From the NCBI GenBank assembly GCA_029866005.1, contig JARXAE010000006.1, positions 21,340 to 85,339 of the forward strand: a stretch of 64,000 nucleotides of DNA, given 5' to 3'. Shown piece by piece: positions 18,356-28,259 of the stretch. This DNA is from Fimbriimonas sp. GTDB lineage: Bacteria > Armatimonadota > Fimbriimonadia > Fimbriimonadales > Fimbriimonadaceae. A model generated the notes under the pieces. That model worked only from the letters and a program-made list of their open reading frames with translations. It ran no database searches and had not been told where the DNA came from. Positions within the stretch are counted from its first letter, which is position 1; the number at the start of each line of letters is the position of its first letter. Made by a program: the position numbers and the translations under genes.

Positions 18356-19765
18356 ATGAAATTCCCAGAGATTATTCAGGGCGGCATGGGTGTCGCGGTG
18401 TCGTCGTGGAGACTCGCGAACGCGGTCTCGCGAGAAGGGCAATTGGGAGTGGTCAGCGGGACAGCACTCGACACGGTTCTGGCGCGACGGTTACAGCTCG
18501 GTGACTTCGAAGGCGACCTTGCCGAGGCGATGGCGCATTTCCCAGATCAGGCGATGGCAGATCGGGTTTGGGATCGATACTTTGTGCGCGGCGGGAAGGC
18601 GAGTGGAAGTGCATTTAAGTCAAAGCCCATCTGGACTTTGAATCCTTCGCGGGCTTTGATGGAACTGACAATTGTTGGTTCATTTGTGGAAGTTTGGCTG
18701 GCTAAGCGAGGTCACTCGAATCCGGTCGGCATCAACCTGCTCGAAAAGATTCAGCTTCCCACGCTGGCAACCCTCTACGGTGCGATGTTAGCGGAGGTAG
18801 ACGTTGTGCTGATGGGAGCAGGAATTCCGCGCAACATTCCGCCACTGCTAGACTATCTGGTCGCCGGAAAAGGTTGTCGCTTGCCAATCGATGTTGTTGG
18901 TGGTGAGCCAGCGATCATGGAGTTTGAGCCCGGGGAGTACGCAGGTCCATGCCCATCTCGGCCCTTATTCTTCGCCATTGTGGCTTCGGCTTCATTGGCT
19001 CAGGTGATGGCGAAGAAGTGCTCGCCTCCTGCAGACGGATTCATCGTCGAGGGCTGGAAAGCAGGTGGACACAATGCGCCACCCAGAGGGGCGATGCAGC
19101 TGAGTGAGACCGGTGAGTCAGTTTACGGTGAGCGAGACGAGGTGGATTTTGCAAAATTTAGAGAGCTCGGGCTTCCGTTCTGGTTGGCCGGCTCATGCGG
19201 AACAGCCGAAGGCCTGCAAGCAGCGAAGCTACTCGGAGCGCAAGGAATTCAGGTGGGAACTGCGTTTGCCTTCAGTAATGAGTCTGGCATTTCCGTTCAA
19301 GTAAAGACTCAAGTGATTCGGGCGAGCATCGAAGAAACAACTTCAGTGTTCACCGATCCGAAGGCATCCCCAACAGGTTTCCCATTCAAGGTCTTGAATA
19401 TGCCCGGAACTGCTTCAGAACCCGCCGTGATCCAGGCTCGGGAGAGAATCTGTGACCTCGGTTATCTTCGGGAAGCATATCGGCAGCCGAACGGTCAAAT
19501 TGGCTTCCGGTGTGCTGCCGAGCCTGTTGAGGACTATGTTCGCAAAGGCGGCGACGCGGAGAACTGCGAGGGTCGGAAGTGCGTTTGCAACGGTCTGTTA
19601 GGAACGGTAGGTTTGGCTCAAGTTAGACACGGAGTCGAGGAACCGTCGCTCGTAACGGCGGGAGATGACGTTCGTGGAGTGAGTCGGTTCCTGCGACCCG
19701 GGGAAATTAGCTATTCGGCGAAAGACGTGCTTGAGTCGCTTTGTGGTTCACGAGTCCTTCTCTAA
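18356..19765 (+). CDS. Nitronate monooxygenase-family FMN protein
   Basis: MKFPEIIQGGMGVAVSSWRLANAVSREGQLGVVSG; FIVEGWKAGGHN; LGAQGIQVGTAFAF. Confidence 0.85.
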   Translation: MKFPEIIQGGMGVAVSSWRLANAVSREGQLGVVSGTALDTVLARRLQLGDFEGDLAEAMAHFPDQAMADRVWDRYFVRGGKASGSAFKSKPIWTLNPSRALMELTIVGSFVEVWLAKRGHSNPVGINLLEKIQLPTLATLYGAMLAEVDVVLMGAGIPRNIPPLLDYLVAGKGCRLPIDVVGGEPAIMEFEPGEYAGPCPSRPLFFAIVASASLAQVMAKKCSPPADGFIVEGWKAGGHNAPPRGAMQLSETGESVYGERDEVDFAKFRELGLPFWLAGSCGTAEGLQAAKLLGAQGIQVGTAFAFSNESGISVQVKTQVIRASIEETTSVFTDPKASPTGFPFKVLNMPGTASEPAVIQARERICDLGYLREAYRQPNGQIGFRCAAEPVEDYVRKGGDAENCEGRKCVCNGLLGTVGLAQVRHGVEEPSLVTAGDDVRGVSRFLRPGEISYSAKDVLESLCGSRVLL

Positions 19766-19776
19766 TAGGATTCAAC

Positions 19777-20403
19777 TCAAAGATTGGACTTAGTCCGGGC
19801 GTACTCTTCGCGCTCCTGTTGCTCAAGCAGAGCCTCAAGTCGCTTATCTGGAACAAGCCAGATGAGGGCGACGATGAAGTAGCAGGCGACTGAGATTGGT
19901 GTGTAAATCCATGCCATTGGAAGCGCAATGAAGTAGATGAGTAGCGAAGCTTTCTCCTTCCGACCGTCTCCAATTGCCTGAGCAAGAATCCCACACTCTT
20001 TCTCATACCGAATGATCATTTTTTCAAGCACGGTGAAGGCAATCGCCGAAAGGAACAGCACGAGCCCGAAAACAAATGTTGGTAGGGCAGCAAACGAAGT
20101 TTGTCCCATCCAAGAATTACAGAAGGGAACTAATGAGAGCCAGAAGAGAAGGTGAAGATTGGCCCACATCACCGTCCCGTTTACAAACTTTGTGGTTTGA
20201 AGCAAATGGTGATGGTTGTTCCAATAAATGCCCAACATCGCAAAGCACAGAACGTAGCTGATGAAGATTGACTTGAGGGGGAGCAATTCGGCCAGGGTTT
20301 GGCCTTGCGGGACCTTGAACTCCAGGACCATGATCGTGATAATGATCGCGATCACGCCGTCGCTGAACGCCTCCAGCCGATTGGTTGTCATCCGACTTAG
20401 CAT
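19777..20403 (-). CDS. TMEM175-family (DUF1211) membrane protein, putative K+ channel
   Basis: TNRLEAFSDGVIAIIITIMVLEFKVP and IYWNNHHHLLQ. Confidence 0.9.
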   Translation of the reverse strand: MLSRMTTNRLEAFSDGVIAIIITIMVLEFKVPQGQTLAELLPLKSIFISYVLCFAMLGIYWNNHHHLLQTTKFVNGTVMWANLHLLFWLSLVPFCNSWMGQTSFAALPTFVFGLVLFLSAIAFTVLEKMIIRYEKECGILAQAIGDGRKEKASLLIYFIALPMAWIYTPISVACYFIVALIWLVPDKRLEALLEQQEREEYARTKSNL

Positions 20404-20510
20404 AGCCGTTTGATGCCGACGTTTTGCATCTGCGTTTAGGCAAATTTTTGCTTCAGATCCTAGGCCATCTGCGAGAACAATCGAAAGGTGTCGAGAGGGG
20501 ACATGACGAG

Positions 20511-21950
20511 CTAAACACCCCGTTGCACTGGCATTCCAGCTCGACTGCCCAAAAGCTTCGCCTCGCGAACCGTATGGACCCCATTGACGAATACCTCACG
20601 GACTCCCGTGCTAAGGGCTTTGGAATCGGTTGGGGTTGCATGGTCGGCGATGGCTCTCGGGTCGAACACAACGATGTCTGCGATGTAGTTCTTCCTAATA
20701 ATTCCTCGATTCTTCAGTGCAAAAGTCTGAGCAGGGAAGGACGTCATCTTCCGGATTGCCTCTTGGAGGCTTAGAACTTTGAGCTCTCGAACGTAGCGTC
20801 CTAGAATGCGCGGGAAGGAGCCAGCACCCCGCGGGTGGCTGCCACCGATGCTCCCGTCTGAGCAAAACATGATCCGTGGGTGTTTGATGAACTGAATCAG
20901 GTCTCGCTCTTGCATCGCGGTGACGACGACGCTTTGCCGACCTTCTTCATTAGTCGTTCGCAAAATCTCTTGAATGATCTTGATCGGACTTCTTCCCGTT
21001 TCTTGCCCAATTTCAGTCAGGGTTTTGCCCACCCAGGCAGGGTTTGGGGTGTAGGTACTTAACCGAACGTTCTGGGGTCCGCCAACATCGTCGAGTCCCT
21101 TGACCCAAATCTCGTCGTTCTCCCACTCTCTGCTAGGAGAGAGGGCGGCGATGGTGGATTGCCAGTATGTGTAGGGGTAAACGTCAGCCGTCAGTTTTTC
21201 CTTTTCGATCAACTTCAGAACCTCGGCGGTCTTGTTCCAAACCGCTTTGCTACCGAGCTTGATGTGGCTGATTTGGGCATGGAGAGCACCTTCTCTTCCG
21301 ATCTTAACTAGTTCTTGAAAGGCGTCCATCGCCTTGTCTGCTTCATCGCGAACATGAGAAATGTAGATTCCCTTGTGAGCAACCTGGGCGAGCTGGACAA
21401 GCTCCTTAGTGTCACTGTAATACCCAGGATCGTACTCAAGGCCACTGCTCAGCCCCAGTGATCCAGCCTTCATGTCTGCAGCAAGCAGATTGCGCATCTT
21501 GCTTATCTCGGTCAGACTGGCAACCCGCTTGTAGTCGTTGCCCATCACCGAAGCACGAAGTCCGCCGTGACCGCTGAAGAGTGCGAAGTTAATCGCGGGT
21601 TTGATTCGCTTGATGTCCTGGAACTCAGCCGCGACTGGTTGCGACCACCCTCCATCTTGTCCACCCACGGCAGTGGTGATCCCTTGCATTAATTGGCTGA
21701 TCGCCGTTGGATCACCCTTGATTCCACCGAGAGCGTGGCTGTGGGCATCAATGAAACCCGGCGCGACGACGAGGCCTTTTGCGTTGACAACAGTCTCGCC
21801 TTGCAAACGCATTAAGGAGCCAATTGCAACAATTTGCGAACCTTTAATTCGTACGTCCGCCAGTCGCGGCTTTGAACCTGAGCCATCCACGAGCATCCCG
21901 CCCGAAATGAGAATCGTGGAGGGAGCAATAAGAAGCATTGCCGCGATCAT
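20511..21950 (-). CDS. D-aminoacylase / N-acyl-D-amino-acid deacylase-type amidohydrolase
   Basis: VVAPGFIDAHSHALGG; GLSSGLEYDPGYYSDTKELVQLAQ; MFCSDGSIGGSHPRGAGSFPRILGRYVRE. Confidence 0.92.
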   Translation of the reverse strand: MIAAMLLIAPSTILISGGMLVDGSGSKPRLADVRIKGSQIVAIGSLMRLQGETVVNAKGLVVAPGFIDAHSHALGGIKGDPTAISQLMQGITTAVGGQDGGWSQPVAAEFQDIKRIKPAINFALFSGHGGLRASVMGNDYKRVASLTEISKMRNLLAADMKAGSLGLSSGLEYDPGYYSDTKELVQLAQVAHKGIYISHVRDEADKAMDAFQELVKIGREGALHAQISHIKLGSKAVWNKTAEVLKLIEKEKLTADVYPYTYWQSTIAALSPSREWENDEIWVKGLDDVGGPQNVRLSTYTPNPAWVGKTLTEIGQETGRSPIKIIQEILRTTNEEGRQSVVVTAMQERDLIQFIKHPRIMFCSDGSIGGSHPRGAGSFPRILGRYVRELKVLSLQEAIRKMTSFPAQTFALKNRGIIRKNYIADIVVFDPRAIADHATPTDSKALSTGVREVFVNGVHTVREAKLLGSRAGMPVQRGV

Positions 21951-21964
21951 GCGGCTAGCATACT

Positions 21965-22516
21965 TTAGCTTCGATCGACGATCGCTTCTAGGTCGGAGCT
22001 TCCGCCGCCTTGCTTGCGAAGAGCTTCGCGAAGAGTGCCTCTTAGCTCTTCCGACAACGGAGTCGGGTTGAAGTTAGGGACGCCGACGATTCGCTGGGCA
22101 TACTCAACCATCATTGAGCGAATCTTTGTTTGGTCGGCTAGGTAAGCATCAAGTTTGCCCCGCACACGCCACAGAATTCCCACTGAGGCGACACAAATTC
22201 CAACAGAAACATACTCCCAGATGAGAAGAGCAGCTTTAACTTTTTGTGGCACGAGTGGAGTTGCCGCAACGATCGTAAAGATGATCGCAAGGCAAGCCGT
22301 AATGAAAACAAGATTTCGAAAGACCCCAAGTCTCCCTCGTCGCTCAATTTGCTCGGCTCCAATACGGAGAACGGCGCTCAACGCGCGCATATTAGGATCG
22401 TTACTCAGCTTTTTGTAAGCTGATTCGATCTCGGAGATTGTCATGATTTTGGACGCCATTGTGCCTCGTAAGGATGATACCGACTCATTCATAGCAAATC
22501 CTGAACCAAAAGTCAA
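21965..22516 (-). CDS. Uncharacterised protein with two predicted TM segments
   Basis: LVFITACLAIIFTIVAATPLV and EYVSVGICVASVGILWRV. Confidence 0.7.
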   Translation of the reverse strand: MTFGSGFAMNESVSSLRGTMASKIMTISEIESAYKKLSNDPNMRALSAVLRIGAEQIERRGRLGVFRNLVFITACLAIIFTIVAATPLVPQKVKAALLIWEYVSVGICVASVGILWRVRGKLDAYLADQTKIRSMMVEYAQRIVGVPNFNPTPLSEELRGTLREALRKQGGGSSDLEAIVDRS

Positions 22517-23121
22517 GCGGACCAGTCATTTCTCATCGACAAAGCGTCTTTCATCATCCGCATATATGCTTGATTGTTGATGGTGTACGCCCCGAGCGAT
22601 TCGAGGTGAGGGTTCATGATTTGCGCATCAAAGAGTACGAAGCCTCTAGCTCTGCAAGTTTCGATCATGTGAAACAGTGCGACTTTCGACGCATCGGTGA
22701 CTCGGTGGAACATCGATTCGGCAAAGAATGCGCCACCTAGGGCAATGCCATAGGTGCCTCCCACAAGCTCATCTCCAAGCCAGACCTCACAAGAATGTCC
22801 CCATCCTTGTTGGTGTGCCTCACCGTAGACTCGGACGAAGTCCTCAGTGATCCAGTTGTCATCTGGACGCCGACACGCCCACATGACGTCCTCAAAGGCT
22901 CGATCAAACGTGATCTTAAAGCGATGCGAACTCAGAGTCTTTCGAAGCGACCGAGAGACCCGAATCCCTTCGATCGGAAACAGGCAACGCTCGTAGGGCT
23001 GAAACCACTCGACCTCGTTGGCTTCTTCGTCGACGGTCATCGGAAACCAGCCCTCAGCATAGGCCTCCCGCAGCATTTCAACCCGGAGATCCTTGCCGTT
23101 CATACCTTTTTGGGGTGGCAA
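22513..23121 (-). CDS. aat: Leucyl/phenylalanyl-tRNA--protein transferase
   Basis: LREAYAEGWFPM, WFQPYERCLFPIEG, WGHSCEVWLGDELVGGTYGIALGGAFFAESMFHR. Confidence 0.92.
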   Translation of the reverse strand: MPPQKGMNGKDLRVEMLREAYAEGWFPMTVDEEANEVEWFQPYERCLFPIEGIRVSRSLRKTLSSHRFKITFDRAFEDVMWACRRPDDNWITEDFVRVYGEAHQQGWGHSCEVWLGDELVGGTYGIALGGAFFAESMFHRVTDASKVALFHMIETCRARGFVLFDAQIMNPHLESLGAYTINNQAYMRMMKDALSMRNDWSA

Positions 23122-24296
23122 GCACAGATTGCGGGAAGGGCGACGGCCACGGCGATGCAGACCAGTGCCGCGAAGATGTACGGTGCCGCATGCCAGACAT
23201 CGAACAGCGCGCCGCCAATGATCGGCCCGATGATAAAACCGAAGGTTCGTGCCGCTTGAAGATTGCCAAAAAGTTCGCCTTGGGCATCGTCAGGAACAGC
23301 GTTTGAGGTCAGGGCGCTTAGTGTTGGACTTACGACTCCTGCTCCGACTGCATAAAACGTCGACGCCAAAAGGAGCCAAACCATTCCAGGGGCTATGCCG
23401 ATCAAGGGGGTGACAAACGGGTTGATGACGAGCCCCACACCCTGAAGGACATAGCCAATCCTCAGAAGCGTCGTGTCGCAAAACTTTCTTCCCAGCCACT
23501 GCAAAAAGAATGCAGAAACGAGAACTCCAAGAAGACCCTCATAACTAAAAATGATGCCGAATTCGCGCTCACCATAGCCGAGGGTGTCCCGAATCAGGCG
23601 TCCAAATGTGCCTTCGAGCGTGGCGAGCGCAAAGCTTGCCGCGACAGCGATCCAGAAGAACGGCTTGATCGAAGGATACTTCTGAAAGAAGCTAAGGTCG
23701 ATCCATTTGAGCTTCTGATGCTCCTTCGGTGCTGGCTTGATTTCGCTCACGAAGGCGAGGACGAGGAGTCCGCCTAGCGCAGAAATTCCGGCACCGACCA
23801 CACCGATCCAGTGGTTCCCGAAGTAGTGAGCGCTAAACCCACCGATTGCTGGCCCCAGGATTGAGCCTGCGGAAATGGCAGCACCGAGCCGTCCGAGGAC
23901 AACTTTGCGTTGGGCTTCGTCGGTACTGGCTACGATCATCGACTGACCAACGGCTATGTTCGCTGATCCAAATCCCGCCATGATGCGGCTGAGGAACAGT
24001 AGAGGAATGGATTCAGCCAGCCCATAGAGCAGCATCGCCAGCGCGCTGAGCCATTGGCAGGCGACAAAAATCTTCTTCCCACCAGCTCGGTCCGCAAACC
24101 GTCCCCACTGCGGAGAGGCGATCAACTGGATGATGAAGGTGCTCTGTAGCAGAAGGCCGATGATTGGGCCCTTGAGGGGGGTGCTACCGAGGAGAGTATC
24201 TGCGCGAAGCTGAATGTTCGGGATCAACATGGTAAATCCCACCATGTCGAAAAAGATCGCAAGGAGCAAAGCCGCCTCTTGCAATCTAGGTTTCAT
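23100..24296 (-). CDS. MFS transporter (TetA-like)
   Basis: 12-TM pattern; SPQWGRFADRAGGKKIF; SRIMAGFGSANIAVGQSMI. Confidence 0.88.
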   Translation of the reverse strand: MKPRLQEAALLLAIFFDMVGFTMLIPNIQLRADTLLGSTPLKGPIIGLLLQSTFIIQLIASPQWGRFADRAGGKKIFVACQWLSALAMLLYGLAESIPLLFLSRIMAGFGSANIAVGQSMIVASTDEAQRKVVLGRLGAAISAGSILGPAIGGFSAHYFGNHWIGVVGAGISALGGLLVLAFVSEIKPAPKEHQKLKWIDLSFFQKYPSIKPFFWIAVAASFALATLEGTFGRLIRDTLGYGEREFGIIFSYEGLLGVLVSAFFLQWLGRKFCDTTLLRIGYVLQGVGLVINPFVTPLIGIAPGMVWLLLASTFYAVGAGVVSPTLSALTSNAVPDDAQGELFGNLQAARTFGFIIGPIIGGALFDVWHAAPYIFAALVCIAVAVALPAICACHPKKV

Positions 24297-24353
24297 ACAT
24301 CCAGTGTATCAGTAACCATCCAGTAGCTGAACCGACAACCCGATCCGCTCGTT

Positions 24354-25193
24354 GTGCCTTGTGAGATGAGGTGGACTGGAATGCGATCTGAACTGCGTGT
24401 AGTTATCGCGTCGGTAGTCTTGGTCGGAGTTCCGTACTTGTTGGTCTTTACGTTTGTGAAGCCGTCATTTTTTAGGGGCACACGTGAAGCCCCTGTTTAC
24501 AACGAATACGAACCACCTGACCTGGTGCTTAGACGTGAGCTGAAACCGTACACTGCTGAGTCCTTAATCCCTGAGATTCGAAAGTTGCCATCGACGACTC
24601 TACTTGAGAAGTTCGACCGAGAAGAACTTCTAGCCGATGCAAATCATCTGGCAGGACATTCTCGAAAGGCTGGCGAAGGCTATGAATCACTCCTTGAACT
24701 AGCTGGACCCCGATTCTCCAGCTCAGCAATTGACGACGGGAAGCTGGCGACAAAAAGCTACTGGAACTATCATCTCGCGAAAGACGAGGCTGGAATGACT
24801 AGAATTCTTGATTGGTCCAAGCGCTATGGGATAAGGTTTTCGAACCACGACAACATTGGTGGCAGCCTAGCTGGATACAGCTACCGCGCGAGGTTTTTTA
24901 CGCTTGGTGGAAGACATGCTGGACGTGATATGGACGCCTTGGACTTCTACTACTCACAAGCTCTCAAGGAATCGGGCGGCTCAGACTCAATCCGATGCGA
25001 GTACGTGTACCGACTTGATCGGAACCACCGACCAAAGATGGCAAGGCTGGTTGCCTCGAAGTGCGGGCGTCCAGCAAGTCCCAAGCTGCAAACTATCTAC
25101 GATTGGGTTGTGGTGCCATTGAAGAGCAACAAATCGGCACTTCCCACTAAGCAAGAGCTAGATGACGAAAAGGAAGAGGCACTGAAGCGCTAA
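24354..25193 (+). CDS. Hypothetical protein with N-terminal TM anchor
   Basis: Uninterrupted 279 aa ORF; VVIASVVLVGVPYLLVFTFV. Confidence 0.6.
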   Translation: MPCEMRWTGMRSELRVVIASVVLVGVPYLLVFTFVKPSFFRGTREAPVYNEYEPPDLVLRRELKPYTAESLIPEIRKLPSTTLLEKFDREELLADANHLAGHSRKAGEGYESLLELAGPRFSSSAIDDGKLATKSYWNYHLAKDEAGMTRILDWSKRYGIRFSNHDNIGGSLAGYSYRARFFTLGGRHAGRDMDALDFYYSQALKESGGSDSIRCEYVYRLDRNHRPKMARLVASKCGRPASPKLQTIYDWVVVPLKSNKSALPTKQELDDEKEEALKR

Positions 25194-25200
25194 GACCCTG

Positions 25201-25821
25201 TCACATCGTCCCATAGAGTCGGTCGCCAAAATCTCCCAGCCCAGGCACGATGTACTTCTTCTCGTTGAGCCTCTCGTCAACGGAAGCAGTGTAGATATCA
25301 ACATCCGGATGCTCACCTTGTAGAAAAGCGATCCCTTCCGGAGCGGAGATGACGCAGACCATCGTGACCTTTTGGGCCCCGTTGGACTTCAGCTCAGTAA
25401 TCGCCTTAGCCGCCGAGCCGCCGGTGGCGAGCATGGGGTCGAGAGCAAGGCAAAAGCGGCCCTCTAGCCGAGGAAGTTTCAGGTAGTATCGCCGAGCTTC
25501 AGCGGTGTCCTCGTTACGCTCTAAGCCGACGTAGCCCACGGCCACATCGGGGAAAAGTTCGAGTACGGGCTCAAGCATCGAGAGTCCCGCGCGGAGGATC
25601 GGGACCGCAGCGAGACCTTCGTCAAGGTAATTGACCGTCGTCTCCTGGATGGGGGTCGTCACCGTTTCCTGCTTTTGAACCAAGGAGCGAGTGGCCTCAA
25701 GCACGAGTAGGGTCGTCAGATGCCGCGATATCCGCCGAAACCGTTCTGGCTGGGTTCCAACATCGCGGAGTTGCGCCAAGTAGTGCTGGGCGAGAGGGTG
25801 ATCAACGACGTGGAGGGACAT
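25201..25821 (-). CDS. upp: Uracil phosphoribosyltransferase
   Basis: DHPLAQHYLAQLRD; VPILRAGLSMLEPVLELFPDVAVGYVGLERNE; LALDPMLATGGSAAKAI. Confidence 0.96.
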   Translation of the reverse strand: MSLHVVDHPLAQHYLAQLRDVGTQPERFRRISRHLTTLLVLEATRSLVQKQETVTTPIQETTVNYLDEGLAAVPILRAGLSMLEPVLELFPDVAVGYVGLERNEDTAEARRYYLKLPRLEGRFCLALDPMLATGGSAAKAITELKSNGAQKVTMVCVISAPEGIAFLQGEHPDVDIYTASVDERLNEKKYIVPGLGDFGDRLYGTM

Positions 25822-25895
25822 GCTCTCAGTTTACAGAGAACAGATGCCAGACAACAGCCCATTAGTCTTGTAAACACCGTGTTAAAAGAGGCAAA

Positions 25896-27293
25896 ATGAA
25901 TCGCCCTCTTATGCCCAACGCCACGACGACCGGACTGATTCTTGCTGCGGGAAAGGGCACCCGGATGAAGTCGGATTTGCCGAAGTGCCTGCACCGAGTG
26001 TGCGGAGTGCCCATGGTGAAGCTGGTGGCAGACAATATGATCGCCGCCGGGGTCGACGAAGTCATTATTGTGGTTGGTCATGGGGGAGAGTCCCTGATTT
26101 CAGAGCTTGGAGACAGCTACAAGTACGCATGGCAGCACGAGCAACTTGGCACAGGACACGCTGTCCAGTGTGCGCTCGCCGAGCTTGGCGACGTCGAGGG
26201 AACGGTTGTCATCGCCTGCGGTGATACACCGCTGATCTCTACGGAGTACTTCAAACAGTTTTTAGATGCTCATTCGGGAGTTTGCACCTTATCAGTGGCT
26301 CACTTGGCGGATGCATCAGGTTACGGTCGGGTTGTCGTTGAAGGAGACAAAGCCACCAGAATCGTTGAACAAAAGGATGCCTCGGCGGATGAGAAACAGA
26401 TTCGGCACGCCAATGCAGGAATGTATTGCGTTGATGGAGCGGCTCTTCGGGAGGCACTGAAAACTCTCAAGTCGGACAATGCCCAAGGCGAATACTACTT
26501 AACAGATATCGTCAGCTACTTCTCCGAGTCTGGACGGGCGGTCACGGCGTTCGTCAGCGATGATCCCGCGATCTTGCTCGGCGTCAACGACCGGGTTCAA
26601 CTGGCCGAGGCAAACGCGATTCTTCGTAAGCAGATCAACGAGAGACACATGAGGGCGGGTGTAACAATCGTTGACCCTTCATCAACTTATATTGGTCCTG
26701 ATGTGAAAATTGGTCAAGATTCTATCATCGAGCCAAACACTTATCTGGAAGGCTCTACGCGCATCGGAAAAGGAAGCCGAATCGGGCCTAACTGCAAGTT
26801 CACTGACATCGAAGTTGGCGACGACTGCTACATCTTCCTCTCCCACGGATACGAGGCCAAAATCGGAAATGGTTGCCGCATCGGACCGTTTGCGAACGTT
26901 CGGCCAAAGACGGTGCTGGAAGACGGAGTTCGCCTCGGCAACTTCGTCGAAGTCAACCGATCCCACCTTCACGAAGGAGTAAAGGTCAACCATCTCACCT
27001 ACATTGGTGATAGCGAGATTGGCGAAGAAACCAATATTGGCGCAGGCACGATCACCTGCAATTTCGACGGCTACAAGAAGAGCCGAACAATGATCGGAAA
27101 AAACGTTTTTGTGGGTTCAAACTCAACGCTTGTCGCACCGGTAACCATCGGGGACGGGGCGCTTACTGCGGCAGGATCAGTCATCACTGACGAGATTCCG
27201 GCAGGTGGAGCAGGGTTTGGACGAGCTCGTCAGGTAACCAAGGATGGGTGGGCTGAACGGCGTCGGCAACAACACGAAAACAAATCAGAATGA
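25896..27293 (+). CDS. glmU: Bifunctional UDP-GlcNAc pyrophosphorylase/GlcN-1-P acetyltransferase
   Basis: LILAAGKGTRMKSDLPKCLHRVCGVPM; left-handed beta-helix hexapeptides; ITCNFDGYKKSRTMIG. Confidence 0.96.
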   Translation: MNRPLMPNATTTGLILAAGKGTRMKSDLPKCLHRVCGVPMVKLVADNMIAAGVDEVIIVVGHGGESLISELGDSYKYAWQHEQLGTGHAVQCALAELGDVEGTVVIACGDTPLISTEYFKQFLDAHSGVCTLSVAHLADASGYGRVVVEGDKATRIVEQKDASADEKQIRHANAGMYCVDGAALREALKTLKSDNAQGEYYLTDIVSYFSESGRAVTAFVSDDPAILLGVNDRVQLAEANAILRKQINERHMRAGVTIVDPSSTYIGPDVKIGQDSIIEPNTYLEGSTRIGKGSRIGPNCKFTDIEVGDDCYIFLSHGYEAKIGNGCRIGPFANVRPKTVLEDGVRLGNFVEVNRSHLHEGVKVNHLTYIGDSEIGEETNIGAGTITCNFDGYKKSRTMIGKNVFVGSNSTLVAPVTIGDGALTAAGSVITDEIPAGGAGFGRARQVTKDGWAERRRQQHENKSE

Positions 27294-28255
27294 ACGATCT
27301 CAACAACGGAATCAAGCTGTTTGCCGGTAACGCGAACCCCTCATTGGCCACCAAGGTTGCCGCAGAGCTAGGCGCTCCGCTTGGCAAGCTCAAGGCATCC
27401 AAGTTCGCCGACGGTGAAATTCGGATCATGATCGAGGAGTCCGCTCGGGGCTCGGACGTGTTCATTCTCCAACCAACTTGCGCTCCGGCGAACGATAACT
27501 TGATGGAGCTGTTTATCCTTTTGGATGCTTTCCGAAGAGCGTCGGCAAAACGGATTACTGTCGTGATGCCCTATTATGGCTACGCTCGTCAGGACAAAAA
27601 GGTCAAGCCTCGCGAGCCAATCACAGCGCGACTCGTCGCCGACTTTATCCAGATGGCAGGTGCTTCGCGAGTCGTGACCCTTGATCTCCATGCGGACCAG
27701 ATTCAAGGATTCTTCAACATCCCAGTTGATCACCTCTACGGTGGACCGATTCTGGGCCAGTACTTCGTTGATAAAGGCTTGGCAAACCAAGATGACGTCT
27801 GCGTCGTCGCCCCTGACGTCGGCGGTGTAGGACGAGCCAAGAAGCTCGCCGACATGCTCAAATGTCCGTTCATTGTTATTGCTAAGCGTCGCCCCGCTCC
27901 GAACCAGGTTGAGGTCGTTGAAATCGTCGGCGACTTCAAAGGCAAGCGTTGCGTCATGATCGACGATATGATCGATACTGGCGGCTCGATTGTTTCCGGT
28001 GCTCAGGCTCTGATGGATCGAGGCGCAAAGGAAGTCATCGCCTGTTGCAGTCACGCAATACTTTCTGACCCGGCCACAGCCCGGCTACAGGATAGTTGCA
28101 TCTCCGAAATTGTGGTCCTGGATACCGTCAATCTTCCAGAAGAAAAGCTCTTCCCTAAGCTGACCGTGCTATCCGCAGCTCCTCTGATCGCAGCGGCAAT
28201 CAAGCGAATCAACCAAAACACCTCGATCAGCGAGCTGTTTGGGCAGTGGGGCTAG
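27290..28255 (+). CDS. prs: Ribose-phosphate pyrophosphokinase
   Basis: KLFAGNANPSLATKVAAELG; VVMPYYGYARQDKKVKPREPITARLVAD; VMIDDMIDTGGSIV. Confidence 0.97.
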   Translation: MNDLNNGIKLFAGNANPSLATKVAAELGAPLGKLKASKFADGEIRIMIEESARGSDVFILQPTCAPANDNLMELFILLDAFRRASAKRITVVMPYYGYARQDKKVKPREPITARLVADFIQMAGASRVVTLDLHADQIQGFFNIPVDHLYGGPILGQYFVDKGLANQDDVCVVAPDVGGVGRAKKLADMLKCPFIVIAKRRPAPNQVEVVEIVGDFKGKRCVMIDDMIDTGGSIVSGAQALMDRGAKEVIACCSHAILSDPATARLQDSCISEIVVLDTVNLPEEKLFPKLTVLSAAPLIAAAIKRINQNTSISELFGQWG

Positions 28256-28259
28256 GCCG

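Noticed and set aside
25826-25880. GTTTACA...TGTAAAC inverted repeat between upp and glmU
   Set aside because: Short and widely spaced; could arise by chance and no regulator is linked.
27368-28054. 228-aa minus-strand ORF opposite prs
   Set aside because: Antisense to a confidently identified conserved gene; the translation has no recognisable motifs.
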